A stretch of 54,046 bases of DNA from positions 1 through 54,046 of the forward strand of contig CAJWZD010000013.1 in NCBI GenBank assembly GCA_913049685.1, in the 5' to 3' direction. The stretch comes from an uncultured Fidelibacterota bacterium. GTDB lineage: Bacteria; Fidelibacterota; Marinisomatia; Marinisomatales; TCS55. The notes beneath the pieces were generated by a model, which was not told where the DNA came from, made no database searches, and saw only the letters and a program-made list of their open reading frames with translations. Positions within the stretch are counted from its first letter, which is position 1. Every line of letters starts with the position of its first letter. Position numbers and translations under genes: made by a program. Below are positions 1 through 10,225 of this stretch, one piece after another.

Positions 1-3000
1 CCTTCTGACCAGGTTGGTATAGTCCAAGAAAGTGTAAAGTTTGGTTCGGTGCTCCAAGTGTCGGGTGTAATGGTTAGAACTGGTACAGGAGGAGGAGCCC
101 CAGTAACGAGCTCTTCAATAACATACATCTCAGAGCGCATGGTCCCTTCACCAACTTCAGCTACGATTCTAAACCTAAAACCTTTTGACTTTGCCTCTTC
201 AGACACTTTAAATCGTGCGGTAGCGCTTCCACCAGAAGTAGTTACATCTGATGAAAGTAAATTTACATATTTTGCTGATGGAAATATGCTCCAGGTTACA
301 CTCTCACTGCTGTTAACAATATTCCCATCAATGTCATTTGTGGTGACAGTGAATTCTAGCGTGTCTTCACGCGTTACAAATGTGGTGTCTTGACTACCCA
401 CAAGATCATCTTGAATTGCAAGGATATATTTACTTGCCCCCGCCTCTAAAGCTCCTATGTCAGGCATACCCACGCGGTAATACCCTCTATAATCCAAGAC
501 GTTTCCAAAATCTACACCAGCGTCAATTGCGGGGCTGGCAACCTGCAAACTATAGTCTCCGCTTTCAGGATTTCTGAGTTTTGGATCTGAATCAATATTA
601 TTTACTGAAACAAACGAGCCTTCTACATTTGACTGTAATATATTGGATTCAGTATATATTGTTGAGGTATTGCTTTTCTTAAATGCATTCGACTCACCTT
701 GAATTGAATTATTGGACCATACAATATTATTAATAAAGTTAAGATCTCCAAAAGGAACATTTACAAAGCCATTGTTACCGCTATTACCATAAAAAGTATT
801 ATTTGCTATTAGCGAGGTTGCTGCGTTACCACCTTGGTCAGGTTCACCCACCAGAGCTATCATTTGATTTGCATTGTTATTATTTGGAACATAATTATTT
901 ACAACCAAATTATTTCTAAATACTAACGGTCTATGCACTTTTAGAAAAGATACGTCTACTATACCTGCTGCAAAGGTATAATTTTCATTGAAAAATGATT
1001 GTTCAATTACAACCGAAGGAACGTTATTCCATAGCGGCACAGGTTCAGCGTAAGTCACATTTATCAGAGCGATTGCCATTGAGTTGGCACCTGAGGTAGC
1101 TTCAATATAATTTCTTTCGAATCTACTTTCTGTGATATAGAGACCCACCATATCAGCAGACTCTATGGCCGACCCAGAACCAGAAGCACTAGTCTCAGTT
1201 GCAATAATACCGTTTTCAATAAATTCGCAGTTCACAAAATTCACCCGACCGTATTCATCACCATTCACGTTCGTAATATTAACAGCTCCACCGCTACCAA
1301 AGCCAAGTTCTTCTACATCGATAGTATTTCTATTAAAATCGACGTTCGAAAAGACTGCCTCTTGAACAGAATGAATATCAATAGCTCCTCCAGCTGATCG
1401 CGATTGATTTTGACTAAATACGACATTGCTAAAAATCAATGTATCTACATTATCTGACTGAACCGAGCCTCCTGGAGACAATGAAAATCCATTAGATAGC
1501 GTCATTCCTTGTACGTGTATTTTTTCAACTTCTTGAAATATAAAGTGGGTTCGACCTTCACCGTTGATAACTGTATTTAAAGGGCCAGCACCTATAATTG
1601 CAACGTCCCTTACAGCTAAGCTTTGATTTAATTCAGCTGGAACTTGAAGATCTTCGTTTCCAGATATAAATATATCATAATCCGAAAAATTACCTGCAAC
1701 AATTCTAATAGTGTCCCCTCTTTCAGCGAGCTCTGGTACAGCACGCTGCATTGATGAAAATGGAGCGCTAAAGGTTCCGTCTCCATCTTGGTCTAATGAA
1801 GGATTAACCCACCAGTTTGGACCATCGTATTTAGGAGTCGCAGAAACCGTTTCAGATAACGGTCCTTCAAAATTTGAAGTATCTACCGCGCTTACCATAA
1901 AGTAATATTCAACTCCATTGAGTAAATCATTGACAACATATGATGTATCTTGCGTGCTAGTTACTTTTGTCAATTCGTTGGTATTTACGGTTATATCTAA
2001 GGAATAATAAACGTTATAGTGCTTGATATTGAGGGCATTGTTTGGGCTCCACTCTAGCTCAACAGCATTGGATGTTTCAAGGGCAACAAGATCTATTACC
2101 TGATCAGGATAAGGTGATTTCGATAATGCGTTTTCATAAGCACCTAGGTCAGGATTGGAGCCGGATGGAGTAGGCCTTCTATTGCCATCAATATCAATGG
2201 AGGGAGCCGGTGTTGAATCAAGAATTGATATGCCCGCACCAATCATGGGGCTTATATCAGAAAGTTGATAGCTACCGGTTTTAAAACCCGGGTCAACGCT
2301 AGTGGTATTTTCACCAAAGTCAAAATTATACATTTGTTTAATTTCAGCTTGATCTTGAATGTTATTATATCCGTCAGTTAATAAAAAACTTTCATGATCA
2401 TTTTCATATTCCATAGTGTTTATCCATATACCATTTGCTGCAGATTCTTCTGCTGAATTACCCCATATAATATTGTTAAACATAGTTAAATCGTGTCCAT
2501 CGGGGGCCATGACAAACATTCCACCTCCCAAGCCAGTTTGATTGACATCATATGTTTGTGTTACGTTATTAACAATAGTATTATTTATGAGATCTGCGAA
2601 GCCGACATTGAACCCACCATTATTTTCATTCGCACGAATATTATTATAAATACCACCACCCAATGCATCAATTTGTCCTATTGCAAAATTACTATCCACG
2701 ACGCTTCCGGTCATAATAAACGGATAAGAGAGGCTTAGTGCTCCACCATATGAGAAAACACCATCCGATACAGCTTCATTTTTTGTAAATCTGCTATTAG
2801 ATATATCCAATACTTTATCAAAGCTCGGATCCCAGAAAGAACTTGAAAAAATAGCACCACCTTCAGCATGACCTTGGTCTGAATAGCTTATGTTTTGGCT
2901 AAAAGTAGATCCCGAAATTACGATATTAGTTGCAATTTGAATGAATATTGCGCCTCCCATAGAATTGGGATTACCATCATTATTTTGTACACTGTTATTT

Positions 3001-6000
3001 CTAAAAATTGAATTACGAATATACATAGGCCCAATATCATCATATATATCACCACTAGAAAATATTGCGCCACCTCGATTTGAAAAATTGGTATCAAAAA
3101 CACAGTTTTCAAAAATCGGGGAGGCATTATATGTGTAGATAGCACCACCCATGGCAACAAATTCATTATCGCTTGCTGAATTATGAGTAAAAACACAGTC
3201 TGTGAATTTGGGTTGTACAACCGGCGAGTCAAATCCTTGAGTAATAGATTCTATGGTAAATGAACCGCCTCTTTCATTTGAATAACCACCTCTAAAAGTG
3301 AGTCCAATAAATTGGAAGCTAGAATCAATGTCTTGATCACTTGCGATCAAATTAAAGTGTCGCCCTTGACCCTGAGCGTTAATTGTGGTAGAGGATGCAC
3401 CTTTTTGCGATCGAATAACCAAACTATCAAAGGACTTTAATGTAAATCCGCCCGTAATATCATTGTAGATCTGAAGCGGATAGGTTATCTCATCAAAAAA
3501 ATACGTTCCAGGTTTTAACATGATGGTGTCACCGGACGCTGCTTTTTCCATCGCATTTTGAATACTAGCTAACGGACCACCCGCACTTCCATCACCATTT
3601 TGATCGCTTCCGTCAGTTGCAATCCACCACACTGGCCCAGTGTGGGTAGGCGAAATAACCAAACTAGCGGGACTGCTTTCGTACCCTGCTTTATTAACAG
3701 CAGTTACTTTGAAATAATATGTTTTTGCATTATCTAAACCTGAAGCGGTATATGTTGTAGATGTTGTACTGGTCACATAATTTTCATTAGATAAAACTGA
3801 AAATGGTTGATCTGATTGATATATTTTATAAACTGAATCTGCCTCAACAAGCGCATTCCAATTTAAAGTTATCTGTCCACTTCCACCTTTACCAACTAAG
3901 CCTTGGATTGCTGGAGGGTAAAGTGACTCTCCTAGATTATTTTCATAGGCCCCAAGGTCAGGATTAGTGCCGCTAGGAAAAGGTCTATTTTTACCAATAA
4001 TATCTGTACTAGGAGAACTTAATGGAATATAAAGATTCCATTCGCTGACGCCTTTACCAAGGGCTAGCGATTTATCAGACAGCGTAAAATCACCATTCGC
4101 AGTATCTTTAAAAGCAGGATCAAAATCATAGGAATAGTCGAAAGTAAGATCAGGGTTCTCAACTATGCCCTGATCAAGATTTTGTATCAAATTGTGGTCA
4201 GATCTAATTATAGCATCATCGAAAGTAAGAGGTGATATAATTTGGGATACTGCATTTCCATAAACAATGTTATTGAATGCATACACTGTATGTTGAGCTC
4301 TTGACATTTGGTCATAATAATATTCTCTTACATAAATACCCGAGGTATTATCATCAGATAGTGGACCTACTGCATTGTTATTTACTACGGTATTATTAAC
4401 GAGAACAGAATGGTCTACTATTTCAGTGTCAATATCCTCTAAGAAGATTGCGGCTCTAGCAGTCCCTTGCTCAGAACTGACTGTATTATTATAGACTAAG
4501 TTATTTTTTAATTCTAATGGAGAATTGGTAGCTATAGCTGAACCGGCGGCATTATACTTTCCAATAGATTGATTTCCTTTAAAAATAGAATTTTTAATAA
4601 TACTGCGACCTTGACCCCAGGAACTTATACCAATCGCTCCACCCCATACATCACCGTCTGTGTCTATACTTACGTTATCAATAAACTGGCACTTATCAAT
4701 ATTAAGTGGCCCGCCACTTGATGAGAAAATTGCTGCACCGCTCCATCCAGCTCCGGATTCATCTCTATTTTCTCTAAAAATAACATTGTAGAATTTTGGA
4801 CTATGTGAATTAGTAATGCGCACAGAGCCACCTGCAGCAAACCATGAATTGTTTAGCGAATAACTTGCTTTTCCTCGATACAGTGTGAGGTGTTGGATAA
4901 CCCAATTGCTATCTGCGGGTACGTTATTATTGTAAGTGGCAAAATCAAAGGTAAAATGCCGGGTAACATGCTCCGCGTCTATGATGATCTCATCGGGGCT
5001 CTTAGTAAGATCTCCAGTAATTACTAAACGCTTACTTATATTTAAATTTCTGTTAGTTACCCCTGAATGTGTACCTTCCAGCATAACTATAGTATCACCT
5101 GCTGCAGCAACATCAATAGCATTGGTTAAATGATTAATAGGGAAATTTATGCTTCCATATTCATTCGTGTTGCTAGCGTCATTTGGGCTTTTGCCTCCAG
5201 TTACAGCAACATACCAAGGACCAAGATATGAAGGTGAAGTAGCGAGAGGACCTATCTTAACACTCTCTGTAGTATCATCGATTTTTAATGCAGCTATCGA
5301 GAACGCATAGGTGCTATCTAGCGATAATCCTGTAACGGTATAAAGGGTGTCCTTAACTGTAGCAATTACTCTTTCATCTTGAAAAATTTTATATTCAATG
5401 TTTTCTTCAAGGGTTGCATCGCTCAAGCTTTTAGTGGAAGGAGACCAAGAAAGCTTTGCACCATAACTAATAGGTATTAACGTGAAATTACTAGGTGGCA
5501 TAGGACCAACCATAGCTCCATTAGCATTCTCATAGGCACCTAGATCGGGATCTGATGCTAATGGGGTTGGTCTAAAAACTCCGTTAATATCATAATCTGG
5601 TGCTTTTAGCCCCCAATCATTCCAAGCATCGACACCCACACCTATTAATGGACTTTTATCTGACAAGCTATAATCTTGATTTCTCCTATCAGTATATCCA
5701 GGATCAATGTCGTATACCTGGTTTCCGGCCCAGTCTTCACCAGCAGCATCCTGGATAATACTATAATCCGCATAAACCTTATTATAGTCTGGGGAGTATG
5801 TACCTACAACAAGGCCAGCGCTATTGTAATCATCCGTGGGTTCAAAGATTGTACCATTTAGAAACACTGCACTATTTGATATAATGGAATTAAAAATAAA
5901 TACTTTAGTTGAAACACCACCATAGCTAATCGTACCGCCCATTCCAATACTAGGCCCGGTAACGAAGTTACCATCAAACGTAGAATTGATTATTCTGGCG

Positions 6001-6842
6001 TCCCCGCCGACACTAGTCTGTTGCTGTTGATCCCAAGAATAAATGTCCAGAGCAATTGCGCCGCCACTGCTACTATAATACTGTTCTTCCCCTTGAACAA
6101 AGTTTCTCCCAAATACGGAACCAACGATTTCAACCTGTCTGGATGAAAAAATTGCGCCACCACTACCACCACCATCGGACTTTACTTTATTGTCATAGAA
6201 CTGAGATTTTGATATACTGAGAAATTGATTTCTTAAATTTGCATCGTTGTAAACAGGATCATAATCAATAGCTCCACCTCTCTCTCCAGCTTCATTGTTT
6301 GTAAATGTACAAGATTCAAAATTGACCGTTGCAGAACCCCCAACGTAAACGGCTCCACCTGAGTAGTCGGCTTTATTATTTTCAAAAATACAATTTCTAA
6401 AATCTGCTAGAGTGTTTCCATAGATTGCAACAGCGCCACCTTGTGATCCTTGATTGCTGGGCAAAAGACCATCCTTGAATGTTAGCCCATCAAAAACAGT
6501 AATCGCATCTTCATTGTTAAAAGATAAAATTATAAATCTATTATTTTGATCAGAATCGAGTATGGTTTGAGATGCCCCTCCTGTACCAATCATAATAAAT
6601 GGTTTGTTGGCATTACTTATGTATCCACTACTAAAATCATATGTTCCAGGATTAACCTTTATTGTATCAGTATAATTACCCAACAAATACGAGTTAAAAA
6701 CGTTTTGAATTGTTTTAAAGGCAGTTGCCTCGGTTTTACCATCGTTACTGTCGTTTCCATTCGCACCATCCACCCACCATGTTGAGGGTACTTGCGCAAA
6801 TCCAAAAGAAAAAATACATAATGCAGCTAGTAAGTTTTTCAT
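1..6842 (-). CDS. Giant secreted beta-helix/FN3 surface protein (C-terminus beyond window)
   Basis: The frame is open from the ATG at 6842 to the left edge, giving at least 2,280 residues. It starts with a Sec signal peptide (MKNLLAALCIFSFGFAQ) followed by VPSTWWVDG. Four modules follow. Each has a long Asn/Gly/Ser-rich region with short beta-strand periodicity, typical of right-handed parallel beta-helices, and closes with a choice-of-anchor-Q-like motif: PDLGAYEN near residues 435, 965 and 1568, and PDIGALE near 2131. FN3-like domains (YxFxVSAVD-type strands) follow the first three motifs; an Ig-like stretch follows the fourth. The ATG overlaps the upstream CsgG-like gene's stop (TGATG), so translation is probably coupled. 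Likely a secreted or surface adhesin, or possibly a polysaccharide-binding or lyase scaffold. No catalytic motif was recognised. A C-terminal sorting domain would lie outside the window. Confidence 0.88.
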   Translation of the reverse strand, partial: MKNLLAALCIFSFGFAQVPSTWWVDGANGNDSNDGKTEATAFKTIQNVFNSYLLGNYTDTIKVNPGTYDFSSGYISNANKPFIMIGTGGASQTILDSDQNNRFIILSFNNEDAITVFDGLTFKDGLLPSNQGSQGGAVAIYGNTLADFRNCIFENNKADYSGGAVYVGGSATVNFESCTFTNNEAGERGGAIDYDPVYNDANLRNQFLSISKSQFYDNKVKSDGGGSGGAIFSSRQVEIVGSVFGRNFVQGEEQYYSSSGGAIALDIYSWDQQQQTSVGGDARIINSTFDGNFVTGPSIGMGGTISYGGVSTKVFIFNSIISNSAVFLNGTIFEPTDDYNSAGLVVGTYSPDYNKVYADYSIIQDAAGEDWAGNQVYDIDPGYTDRRNQDYSLSDKSPLIGVGVDAWNDWGLKAPDYDINGVFRPTPLASDPDLGAYENANGAMVGPMPPSNFTLIPISYGAKLSWSPSTKSLSDATLEENIEYKIFQDERVIATVKDTLYTVTGLSLDSTYAFSIAALKIDDTTESVKIGPLATSPSYLGPWYVAVTGGKSPNDASNTNEYGSINFPINHLTNAIDVAAAGDTIVMLEGTHSGVTNRNLNISKRLVITGDLTKSPDEIIIDAEHVTRHFTFDFATYNNNVPADSNWVIQHLTLYRGKASYSLNNSWFAAGGSVRITNSHSPKFYNVIFRENRDESGAGWSGAAIFSSSGGPLNIDKCQFIDNVSIDTDGDVWGGAIGISSWGQGRSIIKNSIFKGNQSIGKYNAAGSAIATNSPLELKNNLVYNNTVSSEQGTARAAIFLEDIDTEIVDHSVLVNNTVVNNNAVGPLSDDNTSGIYVREYYYDQMSRAQHTVYAFNNIVYGNAVSQIISPLTFDDAIIRSDHNLIQNLDQGIVENPDLTFDYSYDFDPAFKDTANGDFTLSDKSLALGKGVSEWNLYIPLSSPSTDIIGKNRPFPSGTNPDLGAYENNLGESLYPPAIQGLVGKGGSGQITLNWNALVEADSVYKIYQSDQPFSVLSNENYVTSTTSTTYTASGLDNAKTYYFKVTAVNKAGYESSPASLVISPTHTGPVWWIATDGSDQNGDGSAGGPLASIQNAMEKAASGDTIMLKPGTYFFDEITYPLQIYNDITGGFTLKSFDSLVIRSQKGASSTTINAQGQGRHFNLIASDQDIDSSFQFIGLTFRGGYSNERGGSFTIESITQGFDSPVVQPKFTDCVFTHNSASDNEFVAMGGAIYTYNASPIFENCVFDTNFSNRGGAIFSSGDIYDDIGPMYIRNSIFRNNSVQNNDGNPNSMGGAIFIQIATNIVISGSTFSQNISYSDQGHAEGGAIFSSSFWDPSFDKVLDISNSRFTKNEAVSDGVFSYGGALSLSYPFIMTGSVVDSNFAIGQIDALGGGIYNNIRANENNGGFNVGFADLINNTIVNNVTQTYDVNQTGLGGGMFVMAPDGHDLTMFNNIIWGNSAEESAANGIWINTMEYENDHESFLLTDGYNNIQDQAEIKQMYNFDFGENTTSVDPGFKTGSYQLSDISPMIGAGISILDSTPAPSIDIDGNRRPTPSGSNPDLGAYENALSKSPYPDQVIDLVALETSNAVELEWSPNNALNIKHYNVYYSLDITVNTNELTKVTSTQDTSYVVNDLLNGVEYYFMVSAVDTSNFEGPLSETVSATPKYDGPNWWVNPSLDQDGDGTFSAPFSSMQRAVPELAERGDTIRIVAGNFSDYDIFISGNEDLQVPAELNQSLAVRDVAIIGAGPLNTVINGEGRTHFIFQEVEKIHVQGMTLSNGFSLSPGGSVQSDNVDTLIFSNVVFSQNQSRSAGGAIDIHSVQEAVFSNVDFNRNTIDVEELGFGSGGAVNITNVNGDEYGRVNFVNCEFIENGIIATETSASGSGSAIESADMVGLYITESRFERNYIEATSGANSMAIALINVTYAEPVPLWNNVPSVVIEQSFFNENYTFAAGIVDVSFLKVHRPLVFRNNLVVNNYVPNNNNANQMIALVGEPDQGGNAATSLIANNTFYGNSGNNGFVNVPFGDLNFINNIVWSNNSIQGESNAFKKSNTSTIYTESNILQSNVEGSFVSVNNIDSDPKLRNPESGDYSLQVASPAIDAGVDFGNVLDYRGYYRVGMPDIGALEAGASKYILAIQDDLVGSQDTTFVTREDTLEFTVTTNDIDGNIVNSSESVTWSIFPSAKYVNLLSSDVTTSGGSATARFKVSEEAKSKGFRFRIVAEVGEGTMRSEMYVIEELVTGAPPPVPVLTITPDTWSTEPNFTLSWTIPTWSE

Positions 6843-7528
6843 CAGTTTGACTCCCCAGGAAGTGTCGGCGGCTCTGGAAGAGGTACGGGGTCCTCTACGG
6901 TTGCAGCAAGATACGCTGCAGCACCTCCACCAACTAAAAGTGTTGTCCACATCAATCTTCGCAGTGTTTTTCCTCCACCTGATTTTTTTGCACTAGCCGC
7001 TAATGCGGGGTCTGCTGCTGCCAATATATCAAGTTTATCCTGCGGCGGTTTTAATCCAACAATTTCCCAACCCACTACTTCGATCACGGTAAGAAGATTA
7101 TCTACAGGGCCTTTATAGGTTTTACTCACCGTGCGAATCGTTGCACCTGTTTCTACTGAAAACATCTTTGCATCAATTGTATAGGAATTACCTAGCTTAC
7201 CAAATGAGCCAGAAACCATATTTTGCACTCCGAGTAACGCACCAACTTCTGCAGCGCACTCTGAAGAAGTACAGCCAGATTGCTGAAAACCTTGTTCGTT
7301 AAGAATCTCATCCATTTGATTACGCTCAACCATAATAACAGCATCCGTATTCACCATTTCACTCATTAAGCGATCTGTAAGCGTTTTTGCTTCAAGCTGA
7401 CTAATGCCGCGCCCTTCAAATTCTAATAATGCTACAGTCTGCTTCCCTTCAGCTACCTGGGCGTTAACATTAAGGGTACACAAAGCTAGCGTTAGAAGTG
7501 ATATGGTTGATCGATAAAATATTTTCAT
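6842..7528 (-). CDS. CsgG/TolB-N-like exported protein with C-terminal membrane segment
   Basis: A 228-residue protein with an N-terminal signal peptide ending near VNAQ. The core (about residues 30-150) reads VALLEFEGRGIS, then VMVERNQMDEIL, then a CTSSECAAEVG loop and GALLGVQNMVSGSFGKLG. This is the pattern of the CsgG / TolB N-terminal fold seen in outer-membrane secretion and lipoprotein-assembly factors. A hydrophobic segment (MWTTLLVGGGAAAYLAA) lies near residues 190-206 and is followed by a Pro-rich tail. It is the fourth gene of a minus-strand envelope operon, and its stop overlaps the ATG of the giant beta-helix gene, which suggests a role in assembling or exporting that protein (inference). 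It lacks the lipobox of true CsgG. Confidence 0.75.
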   Translation of the reverse strand: MKIFYRSTISLLTLALCTLNVNAQVAEGKQTVALLEFEGRGISQLEAKTLTDRLMSEMVNTDAVIMVERNQMDEILNEQGFQQSGCTSSECAAEVGALLGVQNMVSGSFGKLGNSYTIDAKMFSVETGATIRTVSKTYKGPVDNLLTVIEVVGWEIVGLKPPQDKLDILAAADPALAASAKKSGGGKTLRRLMWTTLLVGGGAAAYLAATVEDPVPLPEPPTLPGESN

Positions 7529-7571
7529 AATATTCTCATGTTATACTAATTGATGAGTCTATCCAAAGGAA

Positions 7572-8222
7572 CTACTTTACAAGCGGTGGTAATTCGGCCA
7601 GTCTCTTGTCAATTTCCTCAGATAATTCTCTAACAAATTTTTCTTCTTCCCCTTCATGAAACCCTTTTCGCATAAATGTGATACTTCTGTAGCCATCCAT
7701 TACAAAAAGTCTTGGTAGCTTCATTGCGTTGTAACGCTTCATAGTATGTCCTCTTCTGTCATAAAGGATGGGCATCGTCATTCCTTTTTTCTTTAAAAAG
7801 CCTTCCGCTTCCGGTGCATCGGCATACTTTATTCCGTATACCTCGCCAGGGTTATTGCGGGTGGCGTCTGTAATATCAATGAGGAAGAACTTTATTCTCG
7901 TATCCTTATATTCCTGATATACTTTTTCAAGCAAGGGAAGTTCTTTCATACACGGCTGGCACCATGTAGCGAAAAAACTAAGAATAACTGCATGGCGGTT
8001 CGGCTGCGTAACATTCTTTCGTAGCTTTTTGCCTTCCACCTCAGACCAGTTTTTTAAAAATTCAAATTTACCCGGTGCAAACATCAAAGCAAAAGAAGGT
8101 GCTTCATCACCAATTTTTAGATCTAGTGGATCAACAGCGGATTGTTTTTTTGAATCGTCTTGAGCGGTGGCAAGTGTTAACGCTCCAAAGATAAAAATTA
8201 ATTGAAAAAACTTAAGTTTCAT
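7572..8222 (-). CDS. TlpA/ResA-family thioredoxin-like protein
   Basis: A 216-residue exported thiol-disulfide protein. The signal peptide ends near ATAQ, and the thioredoxin fold carries the active site FFATWCQPCMKELP (Cys88 and Cys91). A typical TlpA insertion follows, then a cis-Pro region near KLPRLFVMDG. TlpA/ResA proteins reduce or isomerise periplasmic cysteines, often for cytochrome or secreted-protein maturation. The ATG is preceded by AAGGAAG at good spacing. It sits between the LPP20-like and CsgG-like genes; the CsgG-like neighbour has two cysteines in its exported domain, so it is a possible substrate (inference). Confidence 0.85.
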   Translation of the reverse strand: MKLKFFQLIFIFGALTLATAQDDSKKQSAVDPLDLKIGDEAPSFALMFAPGKFEFLKNWSEVEGKKLRKNVTQPNRHAVILSFFATWCQPCMKELPLLEKVYQEYKDTRIKFFLIDITDATRNNPGEVYGIKYADAPEAEGFLKKKGMTMPILYDRRGHTMKRYNAMKLPRLFVMDGYRSITFMRKGFHEGEEEKFVRELSEEIDKRLAELPPLVK

Positions 8223-8238
8223 GATCTTCCTTGTGTTG

Positions 8239-9066
8239 TTAGTCTATTAAGATTAGCACTCGACAGTCATTGAGCACTTTATAATTTGAATTGGCTGTAA
8301 CAATTTTTGACACATCAGCATTGCTAATAGTGATATCTGTTTTGTTGGTTCCAGATGCAGCAACGCCTTTCACAACAATCGGGTTTCCCATTACGCGTTG
8401 GTCTTTTTGGGCTGCTTCGATGGTTTTTGAGTAGCCAGCAACTCCATTTTCTACCGCATATTTTCGTGAATATTTTCCTGGACCATAAATCGGATTTCCA
8501 TTTTGATCCAAAATCCTTGGTGCCATGGCAGGACGCGCATTTAGACCGCGCGCATCAATGATGATACCGGTAACCCCGCCAGTTGTAGGAGAATTTGATT
8601 GAGCGGTTGTTACAGCGTTATCATTTGCAGGTTGGGTTGACATTGGTACGGTTACTGGAGGAAGAACAATATCACTAATTCCGCTCATTGGAACAGAATA
8701 TTCCATCTCAACTGACGTATCGCTCAAATATTTGGGCTGACCTACAGGTCTTGCACCTCTTATGAATCCTTGAACTTTGGTATTGATCACATCATCAACC
8801 ATCGCCCCACTCATTGTGGTTTCACTTGTAAGGGTAACCCCGTTTACAATTTCAATTAGTTGGCGCATTGCATCTTGCTTGGCAATTCGGAGCGCCATCC
8901 TTCTTGCTTGGCCAGCATTGACAGCATTTGAGGGTACAAAGCCAATGCCGACAGCATTGATCAATTGCTCAGAATAATTGATACTGCCTTTGTCAAGCTG
9001 CGTAACAACTCCTTGAGCAAATACCCAGCTCAAGATAAAAGCATTTATAAAAATAAATTTTTTCAT
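8239..9066 (-). CDS. LPP20-like exported protein
   Basis: A 275-residue protein with a signal peptide (ending near VFAQ). Residues about 45-135 contain the LPP20/FlgT-N-like pattern: ARRMALRIAKQDAMRQLIEI, a Thr/Ser-rich strand, then VQGFIRGARPVGQPKYL and a beta strand of EMEYSVPM type. A Thr/Pro/Asn-rich linker leads to a second domain of unknown family that includes a conserved-looking IIIDARGLNARPAMAPRIL segment. The N-domain resembles that of the next gene upstream (9088-10200), so the two are likely diverged partners. A good ribosome site (AAAGGAAA) precedes the ATG. The function is unknown; the setting suggests an envelope or secretion-associated role. Confidence 0.7.
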   Translation of the reverse strand: MKKFIFINAFILSWVFAQGVVTQLDKGSINYSEQLINAVGIGFVPSNAVNAGQARRMALRIAKQDAMRQLIEIVNGVTLTSETTMSGAMVDDVINTKVQGFIRGARPVGQPKYLSDTSVEMEYSVPMSGISDIVLPPVTVPMSTQPANDNAVTTAQSNSPTTGGVTGIIIDARGLNARPAMAPRILDQNGNPIYGPGKYSRKYAVENGVAGYSKTIEAAQKDQRVMGNPIVVKGVAASGTNKTDITISNADVSKIVTANSNYKVLNDCRVLILID

Positions 9067-9087
9067 AGATTTTCCTTTAAACTAAAA

Positions 9088-10200
9088 TTACTGGGAAACT
9101 TCAGCCGTAATCCGGTTACCACTGAGACCCGTTACTTTAATAGTTAGTCCATCGGGACTCGTTTGAGCAAGTCCCATAGCTAGCGCTTGCGCTTTACCTT
9201 CAAATTCAACTTCAAATTCTGCAACACCGTCGTTTAAACTTTTTGCATACGCATTACGAATTCCTGAAACGGTCTGCGCTTTTAAAAATGATTCAAACGT
9301 CATGTAAGACATAAAGTCAGCCTTATTTAGCACGACGAAAATCTTTGTAAAGTTGGATTGTTGTGTGCTCCATTTTGTTATAAGCTGGGAAATAATATTT
9401 TTTCCAAGCTCCTCAGCGGCCTGATTTGCAGCCATTGTTCCTGCTGTTGATTCAGATATATGAGGTTTTTTACCTCGCGCTGATGGAACCACCGCAAGAA
9501 TTTCACCGGTATCGGTTCGAACTATCTTTCCATTTGCATCCGCTTGACCTGAGAACATGGGACCAAATTTTCCCCCTGATGATATTTTTGCTGTTCCTAT
9601 GACAATTACCTCTGCTCCTAATTGCGATGCTATCTTTGCTGCGGCAGACACATTACCTTGAAGGGCTTTTGAGTAATCTTGGTCTCCTTTGAGCGCTTGG
9701 ACTAATTGGCGATCAACGACATCAAAACCTTTTTCATAGAACATCGACAGCAGCTTTGTTTCTGCGAAATTGGTCGCTGTCTTATCAATTAAATTTTCCT
9801 CATTCATGAGAAAAATAATTCGAGGCCGATTCATTGAATTTAAAAGCGTTTGAAAAGCAGCTTCGTCCGCCATTACCTGGTCAATCATATCGGTGACCTC
9901 TGCTTCAATAGTGACCTCAAAATTGCCGTCAGGACCTTTACTCTCTTTAATAATCTTAAATGTTTTCACAAAACCCTGCGCTTTAGAATATATGTTATCC
10001 TCAATTGATGTAGCAGTAACGGTAGTGGTGGATGTCATATATGCACCCAAACCCTGCTCAACAGCATCTCGTTTTGCCTGCTCAACAGCAGCATCTTTTG
10101 TCAATCCATACCCCACACCGGTCGCTTTTTGCTGAGCGAAAACCAATACTGAGGTGGCGATCAAAGTATACAAAAAAATATTTTTTATCACGTTTATCAT
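9088..10200 (-). CDS. FlgT/TolB-N-like exported protein, first gene of envelope operon
   Basis: A 370-residue protein with a signal peptide (ending near VFAQ). Residues about 25-110 match the FlgT N-domain pattern: TKDAAVEQAKRDAVEQGLG, then YSKAQGFVKTFKII and a FEVTIEAEV strand. Residues about 125-270 form a TolB-N/CsgG-like domain (RIIFLMNEENL, KGFDVVDRQLV, ASQLGAEVIVIGTAKI). A third beta-rich domain follows, with a C-terminal FEVEFEGKAQALAMGLAQ repeat-like unit. FlgT stabilises flagellar basal bodies, but no flagellar gene is present here, so this is probably a non-flagellar homologue acting in the periplasm or at the outer membrane. It is the first gene of the minus-strand operon; the ATG follows only a weak GAGAGAG. 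Confidence 0.72.
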   Translation of the reverse strand: MINVIKNIFLYTLIATSVLVFAQQKATGVGYGLTKDAAVEQAKRDAVEQGLGAYMTSTTTVTATSIEDNIYSKAQGFVKTFKIIKESKGPDGNFEVTIEAEVTDMIDQVMADEAAFQTLLNSMNRPRIIFLMNEENLIDKTATNFAETKLLSMFYEKGFDVVDRQLVQALKGDQDYSKALQGNVSAAAKIASQLGAEVIVIGTAKISSGGKFGPMFSGQADANGKIVRTDTGEILAVVPSARGKKPHISESTAGTMAANQAAEELGKNIISQLITKWSTQQSNFTKIFVVLNKADFMSYMTFESFLKAQTVSGIRNAYAKSLNDGVAEFEVEFEGKAQALAMGLAQTSPDGLTIKVTGLSGNRITAEVSQ

Positions 10201-10225
10201 TTCTCTCTCGGTTATGTAAAAAGGA

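Noticed and set aside
1-6842. Several plus-strand open frames inside the left region
   Set aside because: They are antisense to a coherent, stop-free minus-strand frame with signal peptide and repeated motifs, and have no recognisable protein content.
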